A DNA stretch of 64,000 nt from Pseudoalteromonas viridis. GTDB lineage: Bacteria > Pseudomonadota > Gammaproteobacteria > Enterobacterales > Alteromonadaceae. The notes under the pieces are model-generated. The model ran no database searches and had not been told where the DNA came from. It saw only the letters and a program-made list of their open reading frames with translations. Positions 35,951-45,400 of this stretch are shown here, one piece after another (position 1 is the first letter of the stretch; every line of letters starts with the position of its first letter). The position numbers and the translations under genes are program-made. The DNA is taken from positions 744,001-808,000 of the forward strand of contig NZ_CP072426.1 of the NCBI RefSeq assembly GCF_017742995.1, written 5' to 3'.

Positions 35951-36442
35951 ATGAAAGCACAAATTCAGCATACAGAACTAGAAAACACCAGCACAGAATG
36001 TCAAAAGCTGATCGTCGCAAAGCAGTACCTGGATCAACACTGTCCTTTGGAGTTCGGCTCTCACAAAGACGTCAGCTCTTATGTCGTTTACTATAATCAC
36101 CTGATGGTGTTCTTCGCCGACGGCCAGCACTGCGGACTCAAAAACTGTAAGCAATTTGTGGCGTTATGTGGCCACCGTGAAGCGCCCAGCGCCATTTTGC
36201 TGAAAAAAGCGGACGGCATGCACATTGAACTCAGCTTCGATACTGGGTGCGAACCTGGCCGCCATGACCGCGCCCACCTGAATGATGTTCAGTACGAAAC
36301 GCCGCTCAGCCCGGTGACAGGCACAGGAGAAGCACTCAGCCCCATGTGGATGAGCTTTGTTTCTGGCGTGCAGCATGCGTTGGTTAACCAGCAAGACCGC
36401 AAATGCTACCGAGCCAAAAACGGTGACGATTACCAGCTATAG
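35951..36442 (+). CDS. Stand-alone malate synthase G clasp-domain homologue
   Basis: This 163-aa protein (ATG 35951 with GGGA upstream; an in-frame TTG at 35930 is also open) aligns by eye with one internal domain of malate synthase G. Shared positions: YLDQHCPLEFGSHKDV, DGQHCGLKNCKQFVALCG, APSAILLKKADGMHIEL and GRHDRAHLNDV, with a C-terminal DRKCYRAKNGDDYQL like the DRHYTAADGSEISL segment. The catalytic TIM barrel is absent, so it should not be an active enzyme. It is divergent from the DUF3612-like regulator. It may be a ligand-binding or regulatory relic. Confidence 0.6.
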   Translation: MKAQIQHTELENTSTECQKLIVAKQYLDQHCPLEFGSHKDVSSYVVYYNHLMVFFADGQHCGLKNCKQFVALCGHREAPSAILLKKADGMHIELSFDTGCEPGRHDRAHLNDVQYETPLSPVTGTGEALSPMWMSFVSGVQHALVNQQDRKCYRAKNGDDYQL

Positions 36443-36477
36443 TTAATTGTTCCCGCTCCTGGCGATACAAACCAAAG

Positions 36478-36513
36478 CTTGAGTGCTCACACAAATGTAA
36501 GCACTCAAGTTTC
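36478..36513 (+). terminator. Terminator after the malate-synthase-like gene
   Basis: CTTGAGTGCT (36478-36487) and AGCACTCAAG (36500-36509) form a perfect 10-bp stem followed by TTTC. Confidence 0.78.
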
Positions 36514-36719
36514 AATAACTCGGCACAATAATAAGCTACCCATAGTAAAATCAATCGAAAATGACTAGCTTGGTGTCAGTGAACACTAACTGCTCAACAA
36601 ACCAATCGCTATCATTTGCATGCAAATACACCCACAGTTTTATTTATTTGCGCTGCATTCAGATTAATTTCAGCTAACCTCAATATAATCTCGCTCTTTT
36701 TATTGCGCACATGGGGATT

Positions 36720-38894
36720 ATGAAACTCGTTTTAGGTTGGTTAAAGAGCATGAACTGGATGCTCTGGGCATTGTTACTCGGTATTGCATGTGGCCTTATT
36801 TTTGGTGAACGGGTGGCGTTTTTAAAACCACTCGGCGAAGGGTTTGTTAAACTCATGCAGATCACCATCTTCCCTTACATTGTGGTCAGCCTGGTGGTCG
36901 GGCTGGGTAAGTTTAATCCGGATCAGGTTAAATCCATTCTAGTCAAAGCAACCACTGTCATGATAAGCCTGTGGCTGGTCGGCCTGGCTGCCATTTGGGC
37001 GTTTTCACTTACGCTGCCGAGCCATGATGCCGGTACTTTTTTCTCTCCCGCGCTGGTGGCCAGCGCCCCGGAGGTGGACTTTGTCAGCCAGTATATTCCC
37101 GCCAACCCCTTTGCGTCCATGGCTGAAGGCAATGTGCCCGCACTGGTGATTTTTTGTATTGCACTTGGGCTGTCGCTAATTTCAAACGGACAAAAAAATA
37201 ACCTGTTAGACGTGCTTGAAGTCGTGGGTCAGGGGTTATCTTTGATCTCGAAAAAAATCATTAAGCTTTTCCCGATTGGGATCTTTGCAATGACCGCCAG
37301 TACCGCTGGCACCATCAGCATGGAAGAGCTCAACAACCTGCAAATTTATCTGGTGCTGGTTACCTGTCTGGGGGCCTACCTGATGTTTGCTCTGCTACCT
37401 ATGCTGGTCGCAGCATTAACCCCGGTTAAGTACCGCGACCTGATTATGGTGATGCGCAATGCGTGGATCACCGCGTTTAGTACCGGTAACGTGTTTATTG
37501 TCTTACCTGTGATCACAGAGGGGATCAAAGCCCATCTGGCAAAAATCAAACGCAGTGACGAAGAATCTGACCACATCGCCGAAGTGCTGGTACCCATCGC
37601 TTATACCTTTCCAAGCTTAGGCAAACTGACAACTCTGATGTTTGTCACCTTTGCAGCCTGGCTGACAGGCAGTCCGGTTACGCTGGATCAAATACCCAAT
37701 GTCACTTTATCGGCCATGTTGAGCTATTTTGCCAACGTGCACATTGCTATCCCTTATCTGCTGGACAGCCTGAAGATCCCGGCAGACAGCTACCAGTTGT
37801 ATCTGTCGATGTCGGTACTGACGGCCAAAATTGTCTCTCCGACTACAGTTATCTATATTTTTGCCTTCGTGCTGTTAAGTATTTTCTATACCAAACGTCA
37901 GCTGCACCTTAAGCGGATCCGCTCGGTGTATTACCTGACTTTACTCAGCGCCCTGCTGCCTGCATTTATGTTACTCAGCTTTACGGCCAACAATCACCTG
38001 GCCCGCGATACGCAGGCGGCCGATGAGATCATTGCCAATATGGTGGTTTCCGATAAAGTGCCGGCAGAAGTGCTCAACCATGTGCCCAAGGCCTATCAAA
38101 GCGGTGAGCTGTCTCTGACCAACATAGACGTGATCAAAAAACGAAACTTACTCAGGGTGGGCTACCTGGTCGACAATGTGCCATTTAGCTACTTTAACCA
38201 AAAAGGAGAACTGGTCGGTTTTGATATTAGTCTGGCCCATAAACTGGCTGCCGACTTAAATGTGAAGGTTGAATTTATTCCGTTTAAAAAGTCGCAACTG
38301 GCTGAGTACCTGAATAAAGGCTTCTTTGACATTGCGATGTCGGGACTGGAAATTAATGTTGCCGACCTCAGTCAGGTCAGATTTAGTGATCCAGTCCTGC
38401 AATTACAAATGGCTTTAATTGCCAAAGATCATCGCCTCAAGCAACTGGCCACTCGGGAGCAGGTGCTCAGTTACAAGGATCTTCGCCTGGCACATGTGGA
38501 GTACACCCCTCTGATGCAGGACCTGGCAAAAAAATATCCTCATATTCAGGTGTCGGCTTTGTCGAATCATCAGGCGTTCTTCGAATCCGACGGACAATTC
38601 GATGCCATGGTAATAAGCGCTGAGGCTGGGTTTGCCTGGAGCATGTTCCACCCGGAATTTGGCGTTGTGGTGCCCAAAGGCGCAGAAATGCAATATCCGG
38701 TTGGGTTTGCCGTTGCCAAGCGCAACCTGGACATTCTGAGTTTTGTTAACGCCTGGCTCACCATTGCCAAAAGTCAGGGGCAAATCACTAAGAGCTATGA
38801 TTACTGGATCCTGGGCAAAGGCACACAAAACAAACAGCATCGCTGGTCTTTAATGGACGAGCTGGACTACGAGTTTGAACTCAAGCTCGATTAA
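36720..38894 (+). CDS. Dicarboxylate/amino-acid:cation symporter fused to a periplasmic solute-binding domain
   Basis: A 724-aa protein; start ATG 36720 has GGGG at a proper distance, and ATG 36711 is the alternative. Residues about 10-420 form a DAACS/SLC1-type symporter with about eight helices and re-entrant loops (FPYIVVSLVVGLG; TAFSTGNVFIVLPVITEG; YTFPSLGKLTTLMF). Residues about 465-715 form a type-2 binding protein of the SBP_bac_3 family (NLLRVGYLVDNVPFSYFNQK, LVGFDISLAHKLAADLNV, GFFDIAMSGLEI). DAACS carriers normally work without a binding protein, so the tethered domain likely captures the substrate outside. The substrate is unknown. Confidence 0.88.
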   Translation: MKLVLGWLKSMNWMLWALLLGIACGLIFGERVAFLKPLGEGFVKLMQITIFPYIVVSLVVGLGKFNPDQVKSILVKATTVMISLWLVGLAAIWAFSLTLPSHDAGTFFSPALVASAPEVDFVSQYIPANPFASMAEGNVPALVIFCIALGLSLISNGQKNNLLDVLEVVGQGLSLISKKIIKLFPIGIFAMTASTAGTISMEELNNLQIYLVLVTCLGAYLMFALLPMLVAALTPVKYRDLIMVMRNAWITAFSTGNVFIVLPVITEGIKAHLAKIKRSDEESDHIAEVLVPIAYTFPSLGKLTTLMFVTFAAWLTGSPVTLDQIPNVTLSAMLSYFANVHIAIPYLLDSLKIPADSYQLYLSMSVLTAKIVSPTTVIYIFAFVLLSIFYTKRQLHLKRIRSVYYLTLLSALLPAFMLLSFTANNHLARDTQAADEIIANMVVSDKVPAEVLNHVPKAYQSGELSLTNIDVIKKRNLLRVGYLVDNVPFSYFNQKGELVGFDISLAHKLAADLNVKVEFIPFKKSQLAEYLNKGFFDIAMSGLEINVADLSQVRFSDPVLQLQMALIAKDHRLKQLATREQVLSYKDLRLAHVEYTPLMQDLAKKYPHIQVSALSNHQAFFESDGQFDAMVISAEAGFAWSMFHPEFGVVVPKGAEMQYPVGFAVAKRNLDILSFVNAWLTIAKSQGQITKSYDYWILGKGTQNKQHRWSLMDELDYEFELKLD

Positions 38895-38955
38895 TAAGCC
38901 GGTGGCAGACGCAAGTCTGTCACCTAACTTTCCATAACTGCATGCCAAGCGTACA

Positions 38956-39117
38956 ATACCAATTTGCTTAATTAAGTGTTCTACTTTGAGGCGAGAAAAT
39001 ATAGTCGATAACAAGGCGAAAACTTTGCTATTTAGTTGTTCTAAATGAGAAATTTTTAACGCCGTTAGCGTCATATTTGCTCCGTCAAATTGAACAGGTA
39101 TTAAGTGAAATTGGTAT
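38956..39117. repeat. 162-bp dispersed repeat with terminal inverted repeats (MITE-like)
   Basis: The ends ATACCAATTTGCTTAATTAAGTG and CTTAAT...GAAATTGGTAT on opposite strands are inverted repeats. The centre contains GCCGTTAGCG and GAGAAATTTTTAACG. It shares both ends with 33278-33348. A 74-aa minus-strand reading frame over it is not a gene. The element touches the stop codon of the DUF1294-like gene. Confidence 0.78.
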
Positions 39118-39497
39118 CACATCAAATAACCAGCCAGCACAGTGACAAAGGCCAAGAGCTGAAGCAGGTACAAAGCCAGTAGTTTTAATAAAAACGGCAG
39201 CTTGATTGTTTTATGCCTTAACACCGACATAACCGGCAAGGTTGCCATATGGCATGATCCCGCAGAGACAAGCAACAAAAGGCGTTCGGACAGTCGCTCA
39301 GTGCCTTTTTTTGCTAATGCTTTATCTTTTGCATATACCCCAAACACAGTGGCACAAGAGATCAGCAGATACACAGGGATGGACCAGGCAGGAACAGACA
39401 AAGCTATCAGGCTGGGTGCTATCGCAAATATCAGCAGTAACGCAGACAACCCCCAGGAAACCTGCAACAAAGAATAGACGAGGTACTTTTTATACAC
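39117..39497 (-). CDS. DUF1294-like small membrane protein
   Basis: A 126-aa protein with about four membrane helices. The conserved loop YAKDKALAKKGTERLSERLLL...RHKTIKLPF matches DUF1294 (usually YDKxxA...RHKT.K..F). Function unknown. The stop codon TGA directly abuts the 162-bp repeat, so the repeat may have set or trimmed the C-terminus. Confidence 0.75.
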   Translation of the reverse strand: MYKKYLVYSLLQVSWGLSALLLIFAIAPSLIALSVPAWSIPVYLLISCATVFGVYAKDKALAKKGTERLSERLLLLVSAGSCHMATLPVMSVLRHKTIKLPFLLKLLALYLLQLLAFVTVLAGYLM

Positions 39498-39569
39498 AGT
39501 AGTGGCTGGTTATTCAGGACATGAGGAGCAATGTACACTAAACCCCTCAAACAAACATCCCCGCTAAGT

Positions 39570-41750
39570 TCACTGTTGCTGATGTGCGAGCCTTTGCGCG
39601 TTGATCATCATAAATAACTCGGCCGTTGCCTGCGCGTCTGCCATCGCCCGGTGATGTTGGGTTAAGGTAATGCCCAGCTCGCGGCACACATTGTTTAACG
39701 CATAAGACTTCAGGCCAGGCAGCCACTTTCTGGCCTGCTGGACCGTACATAACTTAGGCTTTTGGAAGGTTTTCTCCAGACGGGCAAACTCGGCCTTGAT
39801 AAAGCCCATATCAAAGTTGACATTGTGCGCTACAAAAATGGCGTCTTGCATAAAGTCTTCCACTTGCTGTGCAACCTCAGAAAAACACGGTGCATCAGCC
39901 ACCATCTCATTACTTATGCCCGTTAATTCGGTGATGTATTTCGGGATCCGCCGCATTGGATTAACTAAGCTTTGCCAGCGCTGCGTCACCTCGCCATCGA
40001 TTACTTTGAGCATGGCAATTTCGGTTATGCGGTCAAACTCCTTTTTGCCTCCTGTCGTTTCCACATCTATCACAACATAGGCCTGTTGTGGCGCTATTTG
40101 CCAGCACACTTGCTGAATATCCACCTTAAAGCCCGACTCCATCAGGCGTCTTATGGTCACCAACTGATTACGTCTAAGGCTATCGCCTGGCGCTTTAATC
40201 TCAACAAATGAAACGTCGGTGCCGTTAATGCAAATAAGATCCGGATAACCATCTTTGAGCATTTTAAAATCTTTACACATGGCGCGTAGATGCGCTTTTA
40301 ACGGCGCAATGGGGATCAGCCGGGCCACCATCAGCAAAAGATCTATGCCTGGCTGGTGCCAAAACACCAAACGATTTGGTTTGCCAAAATGCGAGCCGGC
40401 CTGGTGCAACAACCAGTCGAATAAACTTTGATTATCTGTAATGCCAGCCAGGATCTGTTCGATTTGCTCGCTATGTACTTCATAGAACTGGTTATATTTA
40501 AGGCTCTTGGGGGTTAAGTCAAACTCGTTACTGGGTGCACTGGCATCAGATTCATACAGCGCGGGCCAAAAAGCCAACACAAATGACATCCGCCAGAACT
40601 GGTTTTCTCCATGAAAGGCCTGGCAACCCTGACGGCGATACCAGGCAATGGCCCCTTGTTCAGGATAGCCAACATAGGCCTCGTCCAGCGCAATCGGTGT
40701 GCCGCTTTGACGCAGCATATCGGTGAGTACTGAGGTACGCTTGGTGGTGAATTTCAGCGCTGAGAAGTCTTCGGCAAATATCAGCAGCTCTTCATTTTGT
40801 GGACAAGCTAACACAGCCTCCAGTTGCGCCTGACAGGCCTGATGCTCACCTGCGCTATACAAAGCACGAATGTATTTCTCCTGTGCTTTTGGGTGATTGC
40901 TGAGCTCTAGCATAGCCATTGCTAATTGCGCGTCGTCCTGCTCCAGCTGGCAAGCCAGTTTGTGCGTTAGTTCATCTCGTCTTGCCTGTGCCATCGGCCC
41001 CTCAGCAACTGGCACCTGCTGTTCACAAATTTGCTTTGCCAATGACACTTTGCCTGCCAAATCCAGGGTTTTCAGGTTTTTGCTCTGAACAAGATAATAA
41101 TAGGCACTTTGCGCCTCTGCCAGTTCCGAAAAGTGCGCATTACCAGTGGCAACGCCCTGGCGCGTTTGCATTACACCCAGGTCGCGCAGTGAAAATTGCT
41201 GCAAGGTGCCGCCCAGTTTGCCAAAAAACAAAAACAGCCAGTATTCAAAGTCCGCTTTGACCGGCGCCGACAGGTGAGCACGAAACACGGTTGTATCCGC
41301 CAGGGAGACGCTTTTGCTTTGTGTATGGACAAACTCAACCCACAGGGCTTTTTTCGCCGATTTAGCCGGCGGCGTCACAGAAATATTGCCCGCCGACATC
41401 AACTCAGCGGCAATAGACTGTAACTGCTCCTTGGTGAGCTCAGCCAGCAGTACATTGCTATCTTCATCTTGTGCCACACTGACAAGGCCCTTGCGCGCCA
41501 GTGCCAGCAGCGCGGCATCAATATCGTTAATTTCTGCGTAGTTAAGCTGGGCTCGGGTTACAAAAACGCGCTTGCGATTGATGATCCGCAATAGCAGACA
41601 CAGGCAATCCTCATCCAGAGATGCAAGCTCTCTGAACAGCGTTTGCTGCGTCGGGCTTAGCAAATGAAGGCTGGTTTTTGCAATAAACCCATGCAGCTCA
41701 TTAAAATGGGTGAGGTAATACTTTTCTGGTAACGCTTTTAACATAGACAC
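39570..41750 (-). CDS. FAN1-like VRR-NUC nuclease fused to a DEDDh 3'-5' exonuclease
   Basis: A 726-aa protein. Residues 1-115 resemble the FAN1 winged-helix region (LPEKYYLTHFNELHGFIAK...LDEDCLCLLLRIINRKRVFV), followed by a TPR-like helical middle. The VRR-NUC domain is at about 465-550 (KDGYPDLICIN, FVEIKAPGDSLRRNQLV, the PD-(D/E)xK core). The DnaQ-like domain is at about 555-720 (VIDVETTG, VAHNVNFDMGFI, HHRAMADAQAT: all DEDDh motifs). FAN1 proteins cut DNA at interstrand crosslinks; the second nuclease may trim the products, which is inferred from the fusion. Confidence 0.88.
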   Translation of the reverse strand: MSMLKALPEKYYLTHFNELHGFIAKTSLHLLSPTQQTLFRELASLDEDCLCLLLRIINRKRVFVTRAQLNYAEINDIDAALLALARKGLVSVAQDEDSNVLLAELTKEQLQSIAAELMSAGNISVTPPAKSAKKALWVEFVHTQSKSVSLADTTVFRAHLSAPVKADFEYWLFLFFGKLGGTLQQFSLRDLGVMQTRQGVATGNAHFSELAEAQSAYYYLVQSKNLKTLDLAGKVSLAKQICEQQVPVAEGPMAQARRDELTHKLACQLEQDDAQLAMAMLELSNHPKAQEKYIRALYSAGEHQACQAQLEAVLACPQNEELLIFAEDFSALKFTTKRTSVLTDMLRQSGTPIALDEAYVGYPEQGAIAWYRRQGCQAFHGENQFWRMSFVLAFWPALYESDASAPSNEFDLTPKSLKYNQFYEVHSEQIEQILAGITDNQSLFDWLLHQAGSHFGKPNRLVFWHQPGIDLLLMVARLIPIAPLKAHLRAMCKDFKMLKDGYPDLICINGTDVSFVEIKAPGDSLRRNQLVTIRRLMESGFKVDIQQVCWQIAPQQAYVVIDVETTGGKKEFDRITEIAMLKVIDGEVTQRWQSLVNPMRRIPKYITELTGISNEMVADAPCFSEVAQQVEDFMQDAIFVAHNVNFDMGFIKAEFARLEKTFQKPKLCTVQQARKWLPGLKSYALNNVCRELGITLTQHHRAMADAQATAELFMMINAQRLAHQQQ

Positions 41751-41907
41751 TCAACCCCGAAAACCAAAACACTGTATATTATCACAGTGACATACTATGC
41801 TAATCTGGTCTGAAAGCAAAGCCCGTTGTAATGCCTTATTGGTTAGCGCGCGTAAGGTAGTAAAGAGGACAGCGTTTGAAAACGGGGCCGCAGCCCCGAA
41901 GTAAAAA

Positions 41908-42348
41908 TTAGTGACTCTCCTGCTCTGCGAGGTGTTTCTCCCGCTGATACACCAGCACAGAGGCAATACGCAATGCGCCCAGCACAAATAAAAACGCCGA
42001 AAATGCGTAGATCATGTCTGCTTTTAGGTCATGTTTGAACAGGGCAATCAGGATCTCCCGGATCACAAATACGATCGCGCCATCAACAATAAAGGTCAGC
42101 CTTAAGCGATGAGTATTAAAATACTCAACCAAAGAGCGCGACAGCTCAATCAACACGTACAGCGTCAGTACATCCGCAATGATATCGATGTAATGCCCGG
42201 TGATCCCTTTAAACGCTAGCAGCTTCCAGGTAGTCACAAAGAGTTGTAGTGTGCCAATGGCAATGCCGATGATGATAAAGAGTAAGATGACTGCAAAGAT
42301 TGCATCAACAGACCTATCAAAAACCACTTTTATTTTATTGCTTATCAT
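41908..42348 (-). CDS. PsiE-like membrane protein
   Basis: A 146-aa protein with four membrane helices and the family pattern of charged residues between helices (VLIELSRSLVEYFNTHRLRLTF; REILIALFKHDLKADMIYAFS). Related PsiE proteins in enterics are phosphate-starvation induced; function is unknown. Monocistronic. Confidence 0.8.
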   Translation of the reverse strand: MISNKIKVVFDRSVDAIFAVILLFIIIGIAIGTLQLFVTTWKLLAFKGITGHYIDIIADVLTLYVLIELSRSLVEYFNTHRLRLTFIVDGAIVFVIREILIALFKHDLKADMIYAFSAFLFVLGALRIASVLVYQREKHLAEQESH

Positions 42349-42492
42349 GGTGTCAATTAACTTAGTTTAAGGTTAAGTGTACAGTGCCGAGCGCCCCGAA
42401 ACTGTACAAACTTCACTCACCCTGAGCAAAGCCGCGCGATAATAAGGCTAAGCGCTGCAATTAGCTAGCATTATTTTGATACTCTTTATTTT

Positions 42493-45400
42493 TTATTCTT
42501 CGACCAGGATTTGTTCATGCTCCAGGTACTTTTTCAGACAACTCAGCAGCGCCTCTATGGACACAGGTTTACTCAGATAATCATTCATACCGGCTTCCAG
42601 GCATTTTTTCTCATCGCCCACCATGGCATTGGCGGTGAGCGCCACTATGGTAATGTCCATATTCGACTTACCGGCCTGTCCTTTCCGGATAGCTTTGGTG
42701 GCATGAAAACCGTCCATTTCAGGCATCTGACAATCCATCAGTACCAGCGAATAGCCTTCTGAGTGTTGATACTCTCTCAGGTTGCGCAGTGCTTCATTGC
42801 CATCATTAACAACATCAACAGATTCTATATCGAGCTTTTGCAACATACTGACTGTCACTATCTGGTTAACCTGATTGTCCTCTGCGAGCAAAATACGCGG
42901 CTTTGGTGACCACTTAACCTTTTTTGTATCCTGGTGCGGGTCTTTCATGCTTTTCAAATAATGGGTCGTCACCAGCGGCTTGGCATTTGCCAGCGCCTCG
43001 CCGTCATCGGCAACCACAGACAAGGCGTTAAACAAGTCCTCTGTGGTTGCGGGCTTGGGAAAATACCCCGAGAAGCCGAGATCTGCAAAGTAAGAGGCAT
43101 CGCCCTGATGACCAATGGAGGTCATCATAATGAGCTTAATCCCCCCAAAGCGCTTATCTTCTTTGATGGTTTTGCCCAGTTGAGCGCCGTCCATATTGGG
43201 CATTTGCATATCCAGCAAGGCAATATCAAACATTTTGCGCTGACCATCGTGGTAGCGCTTTTCACATTCAGCCAGTGCGGCAATACCGGAAGAAGACTCA
43301 AACACCTGGGCGCCCCAGTGCCGCAGTTGCTGGCCTAATACTGTACGGTTTGTCTGGTTATCATCCACTACTAAAAGCTCAAGCTGAGACATGTCCAAAT
43401 CTGGCAGTATTTGCTTTGATTGTGCACTTTTCTCAAGCAACACGGTGAATGTAAAGGTACTCCCCTCACCTTCTGTACTTTGCACTGAGACATCGCCGCC
43501 CATCAGTTGGCATAACTTTCTGACGATGGCCAGGCCCAGACCAGTGCCGCCATACTTTCGCGTGGTAGAGGAGTCAACCTGTGAAAAAGAGTCGAACAGA
43601 GCCGCACTTTTGGCTTTCGGTATGCCTATCCCCGTGTCTGTAATGGCACACTCCAGACGCAGTAGATTATCTTCCTGCTCAGTCAGTTTTCCCTGGATGA
43701 TCACTTCGCCCTGTTCGGTAAATTTAATCGCATTACCAACCAGATTCGCGAGGATCTGCCGGATCCGGCTTGGATCTCCTTTGGCCATACTTTGTTCGAT
43801 ATCCAAAGTATCCAACACCAGTTCCAGCCCTTTACATTGCGCCTGCAAAGCCGCCGACTCGGCAAAGTCTTCAAACATACCGCGCAAGTCAAAGTCGAGC
43901 ATTTCAAGCTCTAACTTTCCGGCGTCCACCTTAGAAAAATCGAGTATGTCATTGATCAGGTTCAGCAATGAGTTGGCACTGCTCATCGCCAGCTTAACCC
44001 TGTGGGTTTGTTGCTCATCCAGCTCGTTGCTGAGTAGCAGATTTAACATCCCCAGCACACCGTTCATGGGAGTGCGGATCTCATGGCTCATGGAGGCCAG
44101 AAATTCACTCTTTGCCCGACTGGCCTGCTCGGCCTGACTTTTTGCCTCTGCCAGCGCTCTTTCCTGTGCGATTTCCTCAGAAATATCCTGAATGATCCCG
44201 ACATAGGCTACCAGCTCTCCCTGGTCGTTGCTCACCGGAGCAATGTGCAGATTGTTCCAAAATGGCTTACCATCTTTTGTGTAATTAAGTATCACGGTGC
44301 GGTGCGCCTGGCGATGTTTAATCGCTTCGACCATATTGGTGACCACTTCTGGTACCGTGTCCTCGCCCTGTAAAAACTTACAGTTAGTCCCTAAAACCTC
44401 GTCGCCATAGCCCGTTATTTTAGTAAATGCGCTATTGATAAAGGTCAGTGGCAAACCCTGCACCTTGGCATCCGAAATAATAATGCCCACGTCACAGGAC
44501 TCGATAGCATAGGCAAGCAAATCGTTGTGTTCTTTTGCCTGGCTTAGCGCCTCCTGATACATTTTTTGATCTGTGATATCGGTCAAGGAGCCCGACATAC
44601 GAATGGCTTTGCCCGTCTCATCGCGCAGCGCCAGCCCTTTTGAGCGAAAGTAGCGATAGTCGTTTTGTTTGGTGCGCAAACGAAACTCTACGTCAAAGCC
44701 ACCTTTGCCATTTAAGTGGTCTTGTAGGGCTGCAAAAGTCGCACTTCTGTCTTTTGGATGTAAATGCTGCTCCAGCACCTCAAAGCGATCTGCAAAGCCT
44801 GTGAGGTCATTGGGGCTATAACCCAGTAACTCTCTGTATCTTGGCGAATAAAAGACATCTCCGCTTTCGATATCCCAATCCCAGATGCCATCATGACTAC
44901 CGGCTATTGCCAGTTTAAAGCGCTCCTCGCTTTTTTTGATCATTTGCTCCGAGGTTTGAAGACGTTTGAATGGATTCAGCAGTAACTGGCGACCAAAAAA
45001 TAGCAACAGCAGGAAGGATAAAGAAAGCCCAATAAAAATGGCCTGGCCAAGCTCAACAATAAAATCAAAAACGCTGTCGTCTATGGTCGACTGGCTGATC
45101 ATCAGACTGACATGAATATCTGTGCCCGGCATTTGTGTGTTGTGCAGTACTACATACTCTGCACCGGGCGCGGCATTGCTGTAATCGACCCATTGCCCGG
45201 ACAACTCGACCGCCAGGGCCTGATTGCTCAGATCCAGGGCTAACAAATTGGCCAGATCAGTATCAAACTCAGCAACCAGCACGCCCTCTGTAAATCCGTT
45301 GTATTCAATGGGCACAGCAATGACAAAACTAAATACCTGTTCGTTTTGTTGTAAAATCACCGCATGCGGTAAGCGCCCGTCAAGCAGCAGCTCAAGCCAC

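Noticed and set aside
38850..39074. 74-aa minus-strand reading frame as a gene
   Set aside because: It lies over the 162-bp dispersed repeat and the end of the symporter gene; no ribosome binding site and no coding signature.
43391..44137. 248-aa plus-strand open frame
   Set aside because: Antisense shadow of the hybrid kinase; Ser/Arg-rich with no recognisable domain.
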